From contig BRYA01000077.1 in the NCBI GenBank assembly GCA_030267965.1, positions 17,625 through 80,571 on the forward strand: 62,947 bases of DNA. Direction: 5' to 3'. The notes under the pieces are model-generated. The model did no database searches, had not been told where the DNA came from, and saw nothing but the letters and a program-made list of their open reading frames with translations. The DNA is from Triparma columacea (lineage: Eukaryota; Sar; Bolidophyceae; Parmales; Triparmaceae). Position numbers and translations under genes: made by a program. Positions 34,457 through 44,165 of this stretch are shown piece by piece (positions within the stretch are counted from its first letter, which is position 1; every line of letters starts with the position of its first letter).

Positions 34457-36157
34457 TTAGAATCCATGAAAGAGGCCATTGTCAATCTTTTCTGGGTGCT
34501 TCTCGGAGGTATCAACTTCCCCATATTCTTCAAAGTAATGGCTATCGCCCTCCTCCTTGAGCCTTGGAACATGGGGGGGGACCATTTCTAAAGATGAAAG
34601 GGAGTAAGGTGAGTAACATGTCCAATGCAGTTTATCGCCTCAGCTCGCATCGCCTTGTCCGCCTCGACTTACCTCTCTTGAGAACCCTGTCCCACTGGAC
34701 CTGCGCGAACCAAGGGTGATTCTTGATGGAATCAACGTCCTTCATCCTTTTGGCAACGTCAGCTTTCGTTAGTTGTTTGATGATGTCTTTCGCGTCCTTC
34801 TCGACATAGCCGGGGAAGCTAATTTTTCCTTTGAGAACGCGGAGGTATATTGCATAGCTTGTCTCTTTGTGACTCTTGCAGAAGGGAGTCTTGCCCGTCA
34901 TGAACTCAAACATTAGGCAGGCGAAAGACCAAAAGTCAACAAACATTCTGTAATACGGGATTGGAAGGGGGGACAGGAGGGGTAGGGGGGGGGTCAGCGC
35001 AACTGTGTGCTTTCTTCCTTCTCCTTCTCCTGTTCTTTTCTCACCTATAGCCACCAGTCTTCTTGTGGTTGAGCTGCTCCGGCGACAGGTAGGCAGGAGT
35101 CCCAACGTTGGTGTGCAGGAGACCCTCCTTATCTGGCTTTGCAGCAAATCCAAAATCGATCAGCTTGCAGTGCCCCTCCTCATCGAGCATTACATTCTCC
35201 GGCTTTAGGTCACGATAGCAGTATCCATGAGAGTGAACGTGCTCTAGAGCTAAAAGGATCTCTGCGAGGTAAAACTTGGAAGTCTGCGCCCCGAAAATTC
35301 CCTTTTTGTTGTAAAGGCGAGAGAAAAGTTCTCCACCTGCGGCGAATTCAAGTACGAAGTAGATGAACTTTTTGTCCTGAAACGTCCCAAAGAGGGAACA
35401 TATGAACGGATTGTCGCACATGTTCAGGAGCTGCAGGGGGCGAGGCAAATTGGTGGGGCGGATAAGCGCAAGAATCACTATCGATATAAAACGACGAGTC
35501 ATAACAACCTTTTGCCTCATCATCTTTATTTAGTTTCGACTCATCATCTCACCTTTCGCTCAGCTTGAATGTGCCTAGCATCGTCGTGCCTGCACACGTA
35601 ATCCTTTTTCACCATCTTCAATGCACACCACGTGTCGTCCTTCTTGAATTTTGCCAACTGCACGGTTCCCATAAGCCCAGTGCCCACGACTCTTTTGGGT
35701 TCAAAACGGTCCATGCTGCAGTTGGGTCCGAGGTACATGTCCTTGGCGATCCATCCGTACTTGCTAGACTTCCTCTTCTTCGCCCTGAGGTTCCTGTTCG
35801 AGCCGGCCTTAGCGAACGCGTCGGCACCCGACACTGCATTGCTAGCCTTCTTCAGCTTGCCCTTGAGGGACATCCTTTGCTTGCTCGATCCAGAACCGGA
35901 GGAAAGTTTTCTCAACTTGTCAGCCGAGCTATGGTCCACAGCGACCTTGGCCGCATTCTTCTCGGAACCCTTCTTCGGGGTGGGAGCAGCCTTTTTCTTT
36001 TCAGGAGCATCAGATTCACCCTGTCCACCTGTATTAAATTTTATCTCATATCTGAGGAATGAGGGGTTAGCGGGGTGAAACAAGGTATAGAGGAGAGGCA
36101 AATCCCATTGGGGGTGACTCACGTTTCTTTCGGGGCTGAGGACCCACAATTTCCCAT
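34457..36157 (-). CDS. AGC-family protein kinase (PKA/PKG-like) with N-terminal myristoylation motif
   Basis: Exons 36157-36123, 36051-35553, 35430-35045, 34947-34673 and 34587-34457 close in phase and give 441 residues. The start MGNCGSSAPKET is a myristoylation motif (MGxxxS) with a palmitoylatable Cys at position 4. A Lys/Ser-rich linker follows. The kinase domain has GTGLMGTVQLAKF, CALKMVKK, GYCYRDLKPENV, LIDFGFA and GTPAYLSPEQL (SPE in place of APE). The last exon gives the AGC C-terminal tail (PPHVPRLKEEGDSHYFEEYG). No cyclic-nucleotide-binding domain is present, so it resembles a free, membrane-tethered catalytic subunit. With the neighbouring phosphodiesterase it would make a local cyclic-nucleotide signalling pair. 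Confidence 0.9.
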
Positions 36158-36463
36158 TGATGGAGGAAGCAAGTCGAGTCAAGGGTAGGTTGGAACAGAG
36201 TTTGGGAGGAGGTGGCTAAGACTTATGGAGATGAAAAGGGGGAAGGTTTGGGTCGGTGTACCGGCGAAGAGTGTGTTTTGTGTTGGAGACCAATCTTCCA
36301 AGAGGATTCTCTGGTCAGTCTGCTGATCTGTTGTGGGCTCGAGTCTCCAGACTTCAGCCTCCAGGGCGCGCCCCAGGGCCAGAGCCTTGAGCCTTGAGGG
36401 ATTGCTGCCCGACCATAGAAATTTCATCCCCAAGTTTTGGATTCAGCCGAGCGTAACTTGCTC
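36158..36463. promoter_or_regulatory. 306-bp bidirectional promoter region, kinase / PG-rich repeat gene
   Basis: The region separates the start codons of the AGC kinase (36157, minus) and the PG-rich-repeat gene (36464, plus). It includes GC-rich GGGCGCGCCCC (about 36366-36376) and a direct repeat GAGCCTTGAGCCTTGAG (about 36380). A minus-strand open frame from about 36429 (starting MKFLWSGSN) crosses it, but has no splice connection that keeps phase as well as the MGNCGSS start does. It is probably 5' UTR or chance. Confidence 0.4.
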
Positions 36464-37286
36464 ATGAGTTTCTTTTCCGAGTCACCAAGATTCGTCTCCG
36501 GTGTCGTTCGCGACGGTTGCATCGTTGCAGACTCTGCCAGCTTAAGGGCAACGGATTCTGTCGGCCCAGGTGTGTAAAATTGAGGAAATTATGGCCAATG
36601 TACAGGATGACTGACCTCTTCCCGCCATCTCTCTCGCCCATATTCCAGGGAGTTACAATATCAAGACCAAGGAAACCATAGCTGAGAGGACGGGGCAGAA
36701 ATATGGACAGGGGAAGGTCTCCATTAACATCAAGTCGCCTGGGAGAAGTAGCCCGAACAGGAGTGTCAACACCTCACAAAGTGGCAGAAGCACCGTGGGA
36801 AGGGAAGTTCCCAGGACCCCGACGGGAACTTTTGGGAGCGCCCAGAGGTCCTCCTCTATCAATAGGGACTTTGTTAAGGGAGGGGTCGTGTTCAACGCCT
36901 CAAAGGCCGAGGTGAACGCGACCGTGGGACCTGGTAGCTATCAGGATGCCCACTACAGGGGTAGCCCATCGGTGGTTGCTTCTACGATGCTGCACAGATC
37001 GTTCAATGTGCGCATCAATTCAGGGGGAAGGAAGGAGGGAAAGGTGACTTTGAATACAGGAAGTGGGAGGACGCCAAGACGTCGGGAGGGCTACGAAGGA
37101 GCGTCCTTTAGCCCTAGGCCAACCGCAACGCCAAAAAGCGGCGCCAGGATCAACAATGTTGAAACTCCAAGGACCAAGAAGAAGAACATGAAGGGAAAGG
37201 CGCTCTTCAATTCACCTCATTTCTCCCGCCCACACGACAGAGACTACGTCACAGCACAATCAAAGCTCAATTCCCAAAAGCAGTAG
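36464..37286 (+). CDS. PG-rich repeat (STPG/ODF3-type, SHIPPO) protein
   Basis: Exons 36464-36569 and 36649-37286 join in phase 1 exactly within the repeat VGPG|SYNIKTKE, giving 247 residues. A second copy VGPGSYQDAHY lies further on, along with Ser/Arg/Thr-Pro-rich, basic, disordered sequence. VGPGxY repeats are the hallmark of sperm-tail PG-rich/ODF3 proteins, found on ciliary microtubules. Together with the EFHC1-like gene this indicates a flagellum-forming stage. No catalytic domain. Confidence 0.8.
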
Positions 37287-37353
37287 GAGGGGCAGGTTCA
37301 CATAATAAAAGCACAAATTCGGTACAAAAAACAACAACGCCAATTTTTGGAAT

Positions 37354-39209
37354 CTATTTCCTCCTTTGAGCGAAGTAGCGAGCTGCAAGAACTCCGGCTA
37401 AGCCCAGCAGTGCTTTGCTGAGCATTGGGATGGCCCTATTACTACGGCGACGTTCCTCAAGCGCTTCAAGGTTCTGTGGCAACGGGTCAGTTTACGGCTT
37501 CTCGTGTTACGAATTTGGGGCCTGTACTTCTTGTCCATTCTTACCTCCTCAAGCTTCTTCAGAGACGATTCTCTCTCTTCATCATCGTATCCGCCAAATC
37601 GAGTCAAAGGCTCGCCCCCACCTTCCACCTTTCCACCTTCTTCCTTTCTTTTACTGCCACTCTTAGCGAATCTCTTGACGACGCCTCCTTCCCCCAAGAA
37701 CATCTGAAGGTTCGCCAGAATTGCTTTTTCGCCCCTTCTCGCAAAGAAGCCTGGGAAGGAATCTGCTATCATGCACTGTAACCTCAGCGCCCCCTTGAAC
37801 ACGGCGACGAATACCCTGTCCGCGGTCGTCTTGGGAGGGAGACCAAGGGCGTCAGCGAGATCGTCGCCCATGCAGCAGCGCGAAAGGGCGCTCAGCCTCT
37901 GAAAGCTAAGTTTGAAAGGGGGTTGGTCCGCAACGCCCTTGAGAACGGCAGCAGAGGCCTTTTGGGAGCTTGAGTCAGGCTTCACGAGAGCAAGAAGGTA
38001 GCTTTCTAGACCGGCGACCGCTGTGTCGTAGTCCTCGTGAGAGTTATTTTCGGGCAGCACGCCAATCTTGTGAGAGATCAACTTCCATAAATGAATATAA
38101 TCGCTAATGTCCTTGTTTGTAGGTGGACACCCGAGGGCCTCCGAGCCGAAAATCACGTTGACCGAGAAACTCAAGGCGGTGACTACCATGTCTGCCTGAT
38201 TTATCGGGATCCCGTGCTGTGCGTGGTAAAGGAAAATTTAAGCGTTAACAAATACGGTGTGCCGAGTATTTGTGCCCAGCGAACATCAATTTCTTACCTT
38301 CTCCTTATCCCAGCCTTGCATTCTCTTCAATAATCTTCTTCTGACAAATGCGTGCAATAGCCTTACCCTAGCCACGGCCTCGAGCCCCTCCCCCCCCTCC
38401 ATGAGTGTGCTCGGCCCGTGCGCCATACAGGCGGTCACCATTGCCATCGTCTCAAAGAGCCGCAATTGGACGACTGATGGCTTGGAATTCATGAGGTACC
38501 CGGTGCCAAATAGCACCTCATTTATCCCTGGGCTCGAGAACCCACCAACCAGAGATAGATGTAGGAGCGCTATCGACGTACTCGGGGCCCTGCGAAGGAA
38601 AAAGTTCTGCCCTCTGGCCACAGCCTCCCAGTCAACGTGGAACGGTGGAGGGGAGTTCATTGAATTGAGAAGTGCGGCACAGGCACCAGACGGGGACGAT
38701 GCAGCTCTCTGACGAGCTAGATTTAGAAAATCGTGCTTGTGCCTTCCGGAGGGGGCGGAAACAGGAGCAGAAGTGGCAGAAGAGGAAGACTGAGAGTAGG
38801 AAAGCATTTCGTTCATTGCCGCGTCAGCAAGAGGATCTTAAGTGGTAAGAGTTGGGGCGAGGACGGCGTGGATTAGCAATTTGTACCTTCCTTTGCTCCC
38901 ACTGCTTTCATTACGACAGAAAAAAGGCTTCACAACTTCATGGCAGCCCTGGACCTCATGGAGGTGCCGACGAGGATGACTCAATGATCCTTCTCACTCA
39001 CCTCCAACTCTCCTCCTTTCAAGAACCCTTTTTGGTGTGACGTGATTTCTCGTCCATCGAAAGCATATTCCAGCACCTTCAACCTCCACCAAGTCTCCAG
39101 ACTTTAGAGGAGGATTTATTTTTCGAGATAAAGGTGGGAGGATGCGAGGATGATCATCCAAATTAAGCTTTATGTGCCGCGAATTTCCAGGTGCGTATGC
39201 TGGAAGCAT
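37354..39209 (-). CDS. mpaB/latex-clearing-type oxygenase (DUF2236 family)
   Basis: Exons 39209-39002, 38836-38298, 38216-37545 and 37473-37354 join in phase and give 512 residues. The first junction creates RRVG|DPLADAAMNEML and the second RMQGWDKEK|HGIPINQADMVVTALSF, both matching the ER-bound oxygenase mpaB/rubber oxygenase catalytic domain (PF09995). RVRLLHAFVRRRLL supplies the conserved His/Arg region expected to bind heme. The last exon encodes ALEERRRSN followed by a hydrophobic helix (ALLGLAGVLAARYFAQ) and RRK, suggesting a C-terminal tail anchor. Family members oxidatively cleave C=C bonds of isoprenoid chains; the substrate here is unknown. The last intron starts GTAAGAATGGACAAGAAG. 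Confidence 0.82.
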
Positions 39210-39483
39210 ATTTTACAATAAATCTTTATAGTTTTTACACGAGAGTACGTAGATCTGAGGTTGTGAAGGTAATTTTGCGTTTGGAGAAGCCAGTTCATTT
39301 TTGCTCCCGGAATAAAACAAGTTACACACCTAATCTGAACCTCTGCAAGGTTAAAGAGGACATTAGTCCGACTTTGTAGCATTTCGAAGCCAACAAGTCC
39401 AGTAATAATTAACAAATAATAACTTCCGGCTCTTCAACAGAAGAATATCAAAACTGTTAAACGGATCCCGAGGGTGCGGTGCC
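39210..39483. promoter_or_regulatory. Divergent AT-rich region between oxygenase and 5-phosphatase
   Basis: 274 bp separate the start codons at 39209 (minus) and 39484 (plus). The region is clearly more AT-rich than its flanks and includes AATAATTAACAAATAATAA at about 39401-39420. No RNA gene or further exon is apparent. Confidence 0.35.
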
Positions 39484-42389
39484 ATGGAAATGTCCTCCTC
39501 ATCTCCGTCCTCATCGCCGCCGACGGAGGATGTTTTGGCTGTTCAGAACGACGGGATTCCTCCTCATCCACCTCCACCACCACCTCGCGCCATCAGTGAG
39601 CCTCCTCCCCCCCCCCCATCTTCCGATACAACAACAGGCCAAGGTGGAGAACGCAGCACAACTCCCATCCCGCCTCCACCCTCCAATCCCCCCCCCTCTA
39701 GCACCCCTCTCGTGCATTCTCCCGCGTCCGACGCGCCGCCCCCCCCAGTCCTTGCACCCAATATCGGCAGCCGGTCCAACACCCCCCCTCCAGAAGTCCT
39801 CAATTCGAATTCCCCGTTCAAAACTTTCTCGGACTCCATCCACCACCTTCTTGACCATACGAGCAGCTCGTACATCTCACTTCATCCCCTGACTGTATAC
39901 TGTGGAACTTACAACGTGAATGGCAAGGTGAGATATGAACGTTCATATAAGAGGAGCAGGCGCAATCTGTATCTAAGCCTCTCTCCTGCAATCCTTTGCT
40001 CACACGATATCATTATCTCAACGTTGCGCACTCCAGGTCGAGCAGGACGAGCACCGCATCCTCGAGTGGCTTGAGACTGGTCTGATGTCCGAGGCCGGTG
40101 AGCCCGATATCTTCGCCATAGGCCTCCAGGAGATCGTCGACCTCAGCGCCGGCAACGTCGTAATGGACGGCTTCAACCCCACCGTATCCAACGAGTCCGC
40201 GGGGGCGTGGGTGGAGAAGTTCACCTCCTGCCTCGAGACGTTTGCGTGCGCGCACACACATCGGTACGATCTCATAGCCACCCACCACATGGTTGGGACC
40301 CAGCTCGTGGTCTTCGCGAAGGACCTCGCCTCCCCATTAATCGGAGACGTCCAGTGCCGGAGCGTCCCATGCGGTAACATGGGTCTGGGGAACAAGGGTG
40401 GGGTGTTGATAAGGATGGACATAATGGACACGAGCGTTTGCTTCGTTAGCAGCCACTTCGCGGCGCACAGGGGGAAGGTTAAGGCCCGGAATAGGGACTA
40501 CCACACGATCGCAAACAGGCACTGCTTCGTTGACCTGGCCATGGAGAAGTTCAGGAAGACCATGGCTGCCAGCCACAGGGCTCGGAACAAGACTAGGAAG
40601 AGGGACAGGATAAAGGGGATTGTTAGGAAGGAGCAGAGGGACATACACGCGAAGCACAGCGACACGATGGCCGAGGTCCACGGGCAGATGCTCAAGCTCA
40701 AGGTCGGCACGTTGAAGGGCGGTAAGGGGGGGAAGGCGGGGGACAGGGAGAGCATTATGGTTAAGAGCAAGGCGAGTGAGGTGGACAAAAACTGGTGGCA
40801 GGATGGGCAGGACGCGCTCTTCGACAACGACAGGAGCACCCTGGGGTACAGGCCAGCGAGCTACAAGCAAAGGAAGGAGGGGTCGGAGGGGGGGAGCGAG
40901 GAGGGGGGGGATGGGTTGGAAGATGGGGCGAGCAGGATATCACTCTTGAAGAAGATGAGGCTACGGAGTAGCATGGAAGAGGTTGACGAGGGCGGGAAAG
41001 ATAGCGAGGATGAGAGTGATGAAGAGAAGGCCAACACGTTTGAGGAGGGGTTCAGCGAGGACGAGGACGAGTACAACGAGGACATGGACCTCTTCGGGAG
41101 AACCGAGAGCCTCGACGCCGGAGCCATGGACGCGGGTGAGGCGGCCGAGGTGGGGGACCAGGGCGACGCGGCATTGGGCCGGCTCTGCGCGCTCGACCAC
41201 GACCTGGTGTTCTGGATGGGAGACCTAAACTACAGGATGGCAGTGGAGGCGAAGGACGATGAGGTCTTCGAGCTGCTTCGGGTGGTGGCGGCGGAAAGGG
41301 AGAGCTTGGAGGCTGGGAACGTCGAGTCTGCGGCCGACATGCTGCTCGGGTACGACCAGCTGAACATAGAGAGGAGGAACAATAGGGTGTTCCAAGGGTT
41401 CCACGAGGGGAGGACCAACTTCCTACCGACCTACAAGTACATACCGGGGGACACAGAAACGGAGTGGTACGACCAAAGGCCAGACAAGAAGGTGAGGCGT
41501 TGTTAAATCAGTCTAGTCATTAGTCCCATCTTCCTTCTGCGTTTGCATGTGTTCCCAACCTTCCCCTCCCCCCCCCTTCCCCCCCCCCCTACAGAAGCGT
41601 TGTCCCGCTTGGTGTGATCGTATCCTTTGGCGTCGTAAGCATTCCCACCACCACGAGGACGTAACCCTCCTCCAGTACCGTCGCGTCGATTTCCTATACG
41701 CTTCTGATCATAAGCCTGTTAACGCGCTATTTGAGGTTAAGGTTAAAAGGATTGAAGAAGATGAGAAGAGGGTTTTGTTGGAAAGGGTTGTGGGAGAGGC
41801 TAGGAGGACGGTTGAGGGAGGGCATGGTATTGTTTCTGTTAAGGGATGCTTCAGCTTTGGCGGGGCTTTCAGGTCGGGGAAGGGGAGGGGGGAATGGGAC
41901 GAGATTGAAGGGAGGGGAGGGATTATTGATAAGGGGAGGATTGGGAGGGTGGTTAGTAATGGGATGAAGGAATTCGGGAGGAGGAGAAGCGGGATTAGCA
42001 AAGGGGCGCCGGGGACTATTAATGGGGACGAGGATATGGCCTTGGTTACCATTGAGAATAAGGGGAAAATTAGGGTTAGTTACAAGCTCTCTGGAGTTCC
42101 CGAGTGGCTTGAGGTCAGCGCCGAGGGCGAGGGCTTGGACTTAGAGGGTGAGATTGAGCCTGGGGAGAAGAGGAAAATTTGGGGAGACGTTAAGGCTGGG
42201 TACGAGGTGAAGGCGGGGGGGAGGTACATGGACGTAGTGTCGGTGAAGGTTGAGGGGGGGGCAGACAAATGCTTCGGGGCTGTCAACTGGAAACTCAGAT
42301 GGCAGGCGAAGGAAATTGAGGAAAAGGTAAAGAGGGGGGAGGATAAGGGAGATGAGAGGAAAATGAAGAAAATGCTGGGGCTCCGCTAG
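39484..42389 (+). CDS. Inositol-polyphosphate 5-phosphatase (OCRL/INPP5B-like) with large catalytic-domain insert
   Basis: Exons 39484-39927, 40037-41491 and 41595-42389 join in phase 0, giving 897 residues. A Pro/Ser-rich N-terminus (~110 residues) precedes the catalytic domain: YCGTYNVNGK|V, IGLQEIVDL, CGNMGLGNKGGVLIRM, SSHFAAHRGK, FWMGDLNYR, PAWCDRILW (just after the second splice) and YASDHKPVNA. The C-terminal ~170 residues resemble the ASH domain of OCRL (VTIENKGKIRVSYKL, PEWLEVSAEGEGLDLEGEIE). The enzyme should remove the 5-phosphate from PI(4,5)P2-type lipids in membrane traffic. Between HFAAH (~288) and DLNYR (~540) lie about 250 residues, far more than is usual, including a very acidic stretch. 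Confidence 0.92.
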
Positions 42390-42489
42390 GGTGATTGGGG
42401 GGAGGGGGGGGAGAGGGATTGGGGGGCGCTTCAGACGAGAGTAAAATGACAGCAAAAATGTTTCTTGGAAACTCATCATGCAGTATGTA

Positions 42490-43851
42490 TCAAAACTTTG
42501 CGTCGAATCCGAACTGGAAGCTCCCATGTTGATTCATCTGTACAATAACCTCCCCTCCAACATCGTCCTTAATATCCTTTCCTAACCCTTTCTTAATTTC
42601 CCTCCTCCTCTTAATGCTGTTTTTATTAACCATCCCTCCCATTGGTGTTTTAGAGGGTTTCTCCATCCTCAACGTCGATTGAGAGGAGGATGAGTACGAC
42701 GAGAGTATATCCGCAGCTGAAGCATTCGTCTGCTGCGTACCATCCCCAACACCTGCAGTGTAGGATGCTAGTCTTGATCTACCGAGGGATAGGTAGTGAC
42801 TAAGACCAAGGCCTGGTGGTGGGGGTGGGAGGGTTGGGGGTGGAGATGGGAGGTGGTTCCTAAGTGCCGACGTCGACGCGCTTGGAGGACGCGAGGATGG
42901 AGTAGGGGGGGAGGATAAGATGGAGGATCTATTCTTCTTACGACGCTCGCGACGCTTCCGTGTCTTCTGGTTTGTTTTTGGGGGGGGGGAGGGGGGAGGA
43001 TTGGACTTTATCAAAGATAGATCGCGGGCTATTATTGAGGCTACCTCGTCCTCCCCTTTCCTCATCTCCATGTCTACGTCGAAATCAAAACCTGAGTTTT
43101 GTTGTCTGGATGAAGAGGCGGTGGGGATTACAACTTTTATGTCAGGTTCTAGGAGGGATGGGTCGTAAGATTTTAAGGAGGGGGTGGGATGGGTTGGAGG
43201 TGAAGTCGGGGAGGTCGGAGAGATCGGTGGGGAGCTTATTGTTTTTGGCGATGGGGAAGAAGGGTTGGTATTGTTGGTATTTTTGGTATTGTTGGTATTG
43301 TTGTCATTGTCACTGTCGTTCTCGTTTGTTTCTTTTTGTTGTTGGATGTGTTGTTGTTCCTGTTGTTGCTGCCGTTGTTCATTTCCATCCTCCACCCTAA
43401 AACTATCTCCATCTCCGTCTCCATCTCCATCTCCATCACCATCTCCTTCAACTTGTTCTTCTCCTCCATTTTTCTTCTTTTTCTTCTTCTTCTTCTTCTT
43501 TTTCTTTTTCTTCTTCCCTTCCCCCCCTCCCTCCCCTATAACCTCCTCTCCCTCATGTTGAGTTTCGAAATTGAAGCCAAACAGACCATCATTAACATGA
43601 GAAGTATCATCGTCTGTATTGTTGATAGTATTGTTATCTCCAAAATCATTCTGAACGTCATCACTCTTCTCATTTTTCCTCCTCACTGTATCGTTTCTAT
43701 TCTCTCCCTGGTTTATACCCTCATCACTACCCTGTAGTGGCATCTGCTTGATAGTATTGTTTACTCTCATTATTCCACCCCCGCTCCCTGACATTTTTTC
43801 AGCATGTCCAACAGCTCTTTTATTCTTATTTTTGAATTGTGCGGCTAGCAT
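42490..43851 (-). CDS. Low-complexity, largely disordered protein with poly-Lys and Gly-Asp repeats
   Basis: A single exon of 453 residues from ATG 43851. It consists almost entirely of biased sequence: Asn/Asp-rich N-terminus, a run of 16 lysines, a (Gly-Asp)n run, Gln-rich and Asn-Thr-rich blocks, then Ser/Pro-rich segments and a basic stretch (TRKRRERRKKNRSS). The C-terminus ends NQHGSFQFGFDAKF. No folded domain or family is recognisable. The open frame over 1.36 kb and the FGF-like motifs (GLFGFNFE, FQFGFDAKF) argue that it is real. It is divergent from eIF3g and convergent with the 5-phosphatase. Confidence 0.6.
   Translation of the reverse strand: MLAAQFKNKNKRAVGHAEKMSGSGGGIMRVNNTIKQMPLQGSDEGINQGENRNDTVRRKNEKSDDVQNDFGDNNTINNTDDDTSHVNDGLFGFNFETQHEGEEVIGEGGGEGKKKKKKKKKKKKKKKNGGEEQVEGDGDGDGDGDGDGDSFRVEDGNEQRQQQQEQQHIQQQKETNENDSDNDNNTNNTKNTNNTNPSSPSPKTISSPPISPTSPTSPPTHPTPSLKSYDPSLLEPDIKVVIPTASSSRQQNSGFDFDVDMEMRKGEDEVASIIARDLSLIKSNPPPSPPPKTNQKTRKRRERRKKNRSSILSSPPTPSSRPPSASTSALRNHLPSPPPTLPPPPPGLGLSHYLSLGRSRLASYTAGVGDGTQQTNASAADILSSYSSSSQSTLRMEKPSKTPMGGMVNKNSIKRRREIKKGLGKDIKDDVGGEVIVQMNQHGSFQFGFDAKF
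43403..43517. repeat. Microsatellites (CATCTC)n and (CTT)n within the disordered protein gene
   Basis: About 43403-43445 is a hexamer tract of CATCTC-like units (encoding Gly-Asp on the minus strand). About 43468-43517 is a CTT/CTTTTT tract (encoding the poly-Lys run). A TTGGTATTG-type repeat lies nearby at about 43265-43300. Such tracts often vary in length between alleles. Confidence 0.8.
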
Positions 43852-44165
43852 GATTGTATATTACGCGTATGTAAACAATTATACAATTTGGGTGTAATTT
43901 GAGATAGAAATTGGAGATGGAAGTTCCCAAGGTTGCGCGTTAAACTCAATATCTTGAATGAAGACTACAGAGTCAGTATATGTTGTTGCTATGGTTTATA
44001 GGAATTCCAATAGGCGATCTTCAGCTTGACTATGAGTGTCTATCAATTGTGTTGTCAAGAGTTATTGCCTTTTTCCTAGATCCCCAAATTTCACCACAAA
44101 ATTTGTAAATTTATTGAAAAGAGAAGGAGCGTGTTAACTGTTTTAGATTTAGCTCAATACACATA
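43852..44165. promoter_or_regulatory. 314-bp AT-rich divergent promoter region
   Basis: Between the start codons of the disordered protein (43851, minus) and eIF3g (44166, plus). It is AT-rich throughout, with no obvious ORF, RNA or inverted repeat. I see nothing specific in it. Confidence 0.35.

Noticed and set aside
36123..36433. A 13-nt microexon (CCCCGAAAGAAAC) joining an upstream minus-strand frame starting MKFLWSGSN to the AGC kinase
   Set aside because: The phases fit, but reading the same frame straight through upstream gives an ATG at 36157 and the perfect lipidation start MGNCGSS, a simpler and more meaningful first exon.
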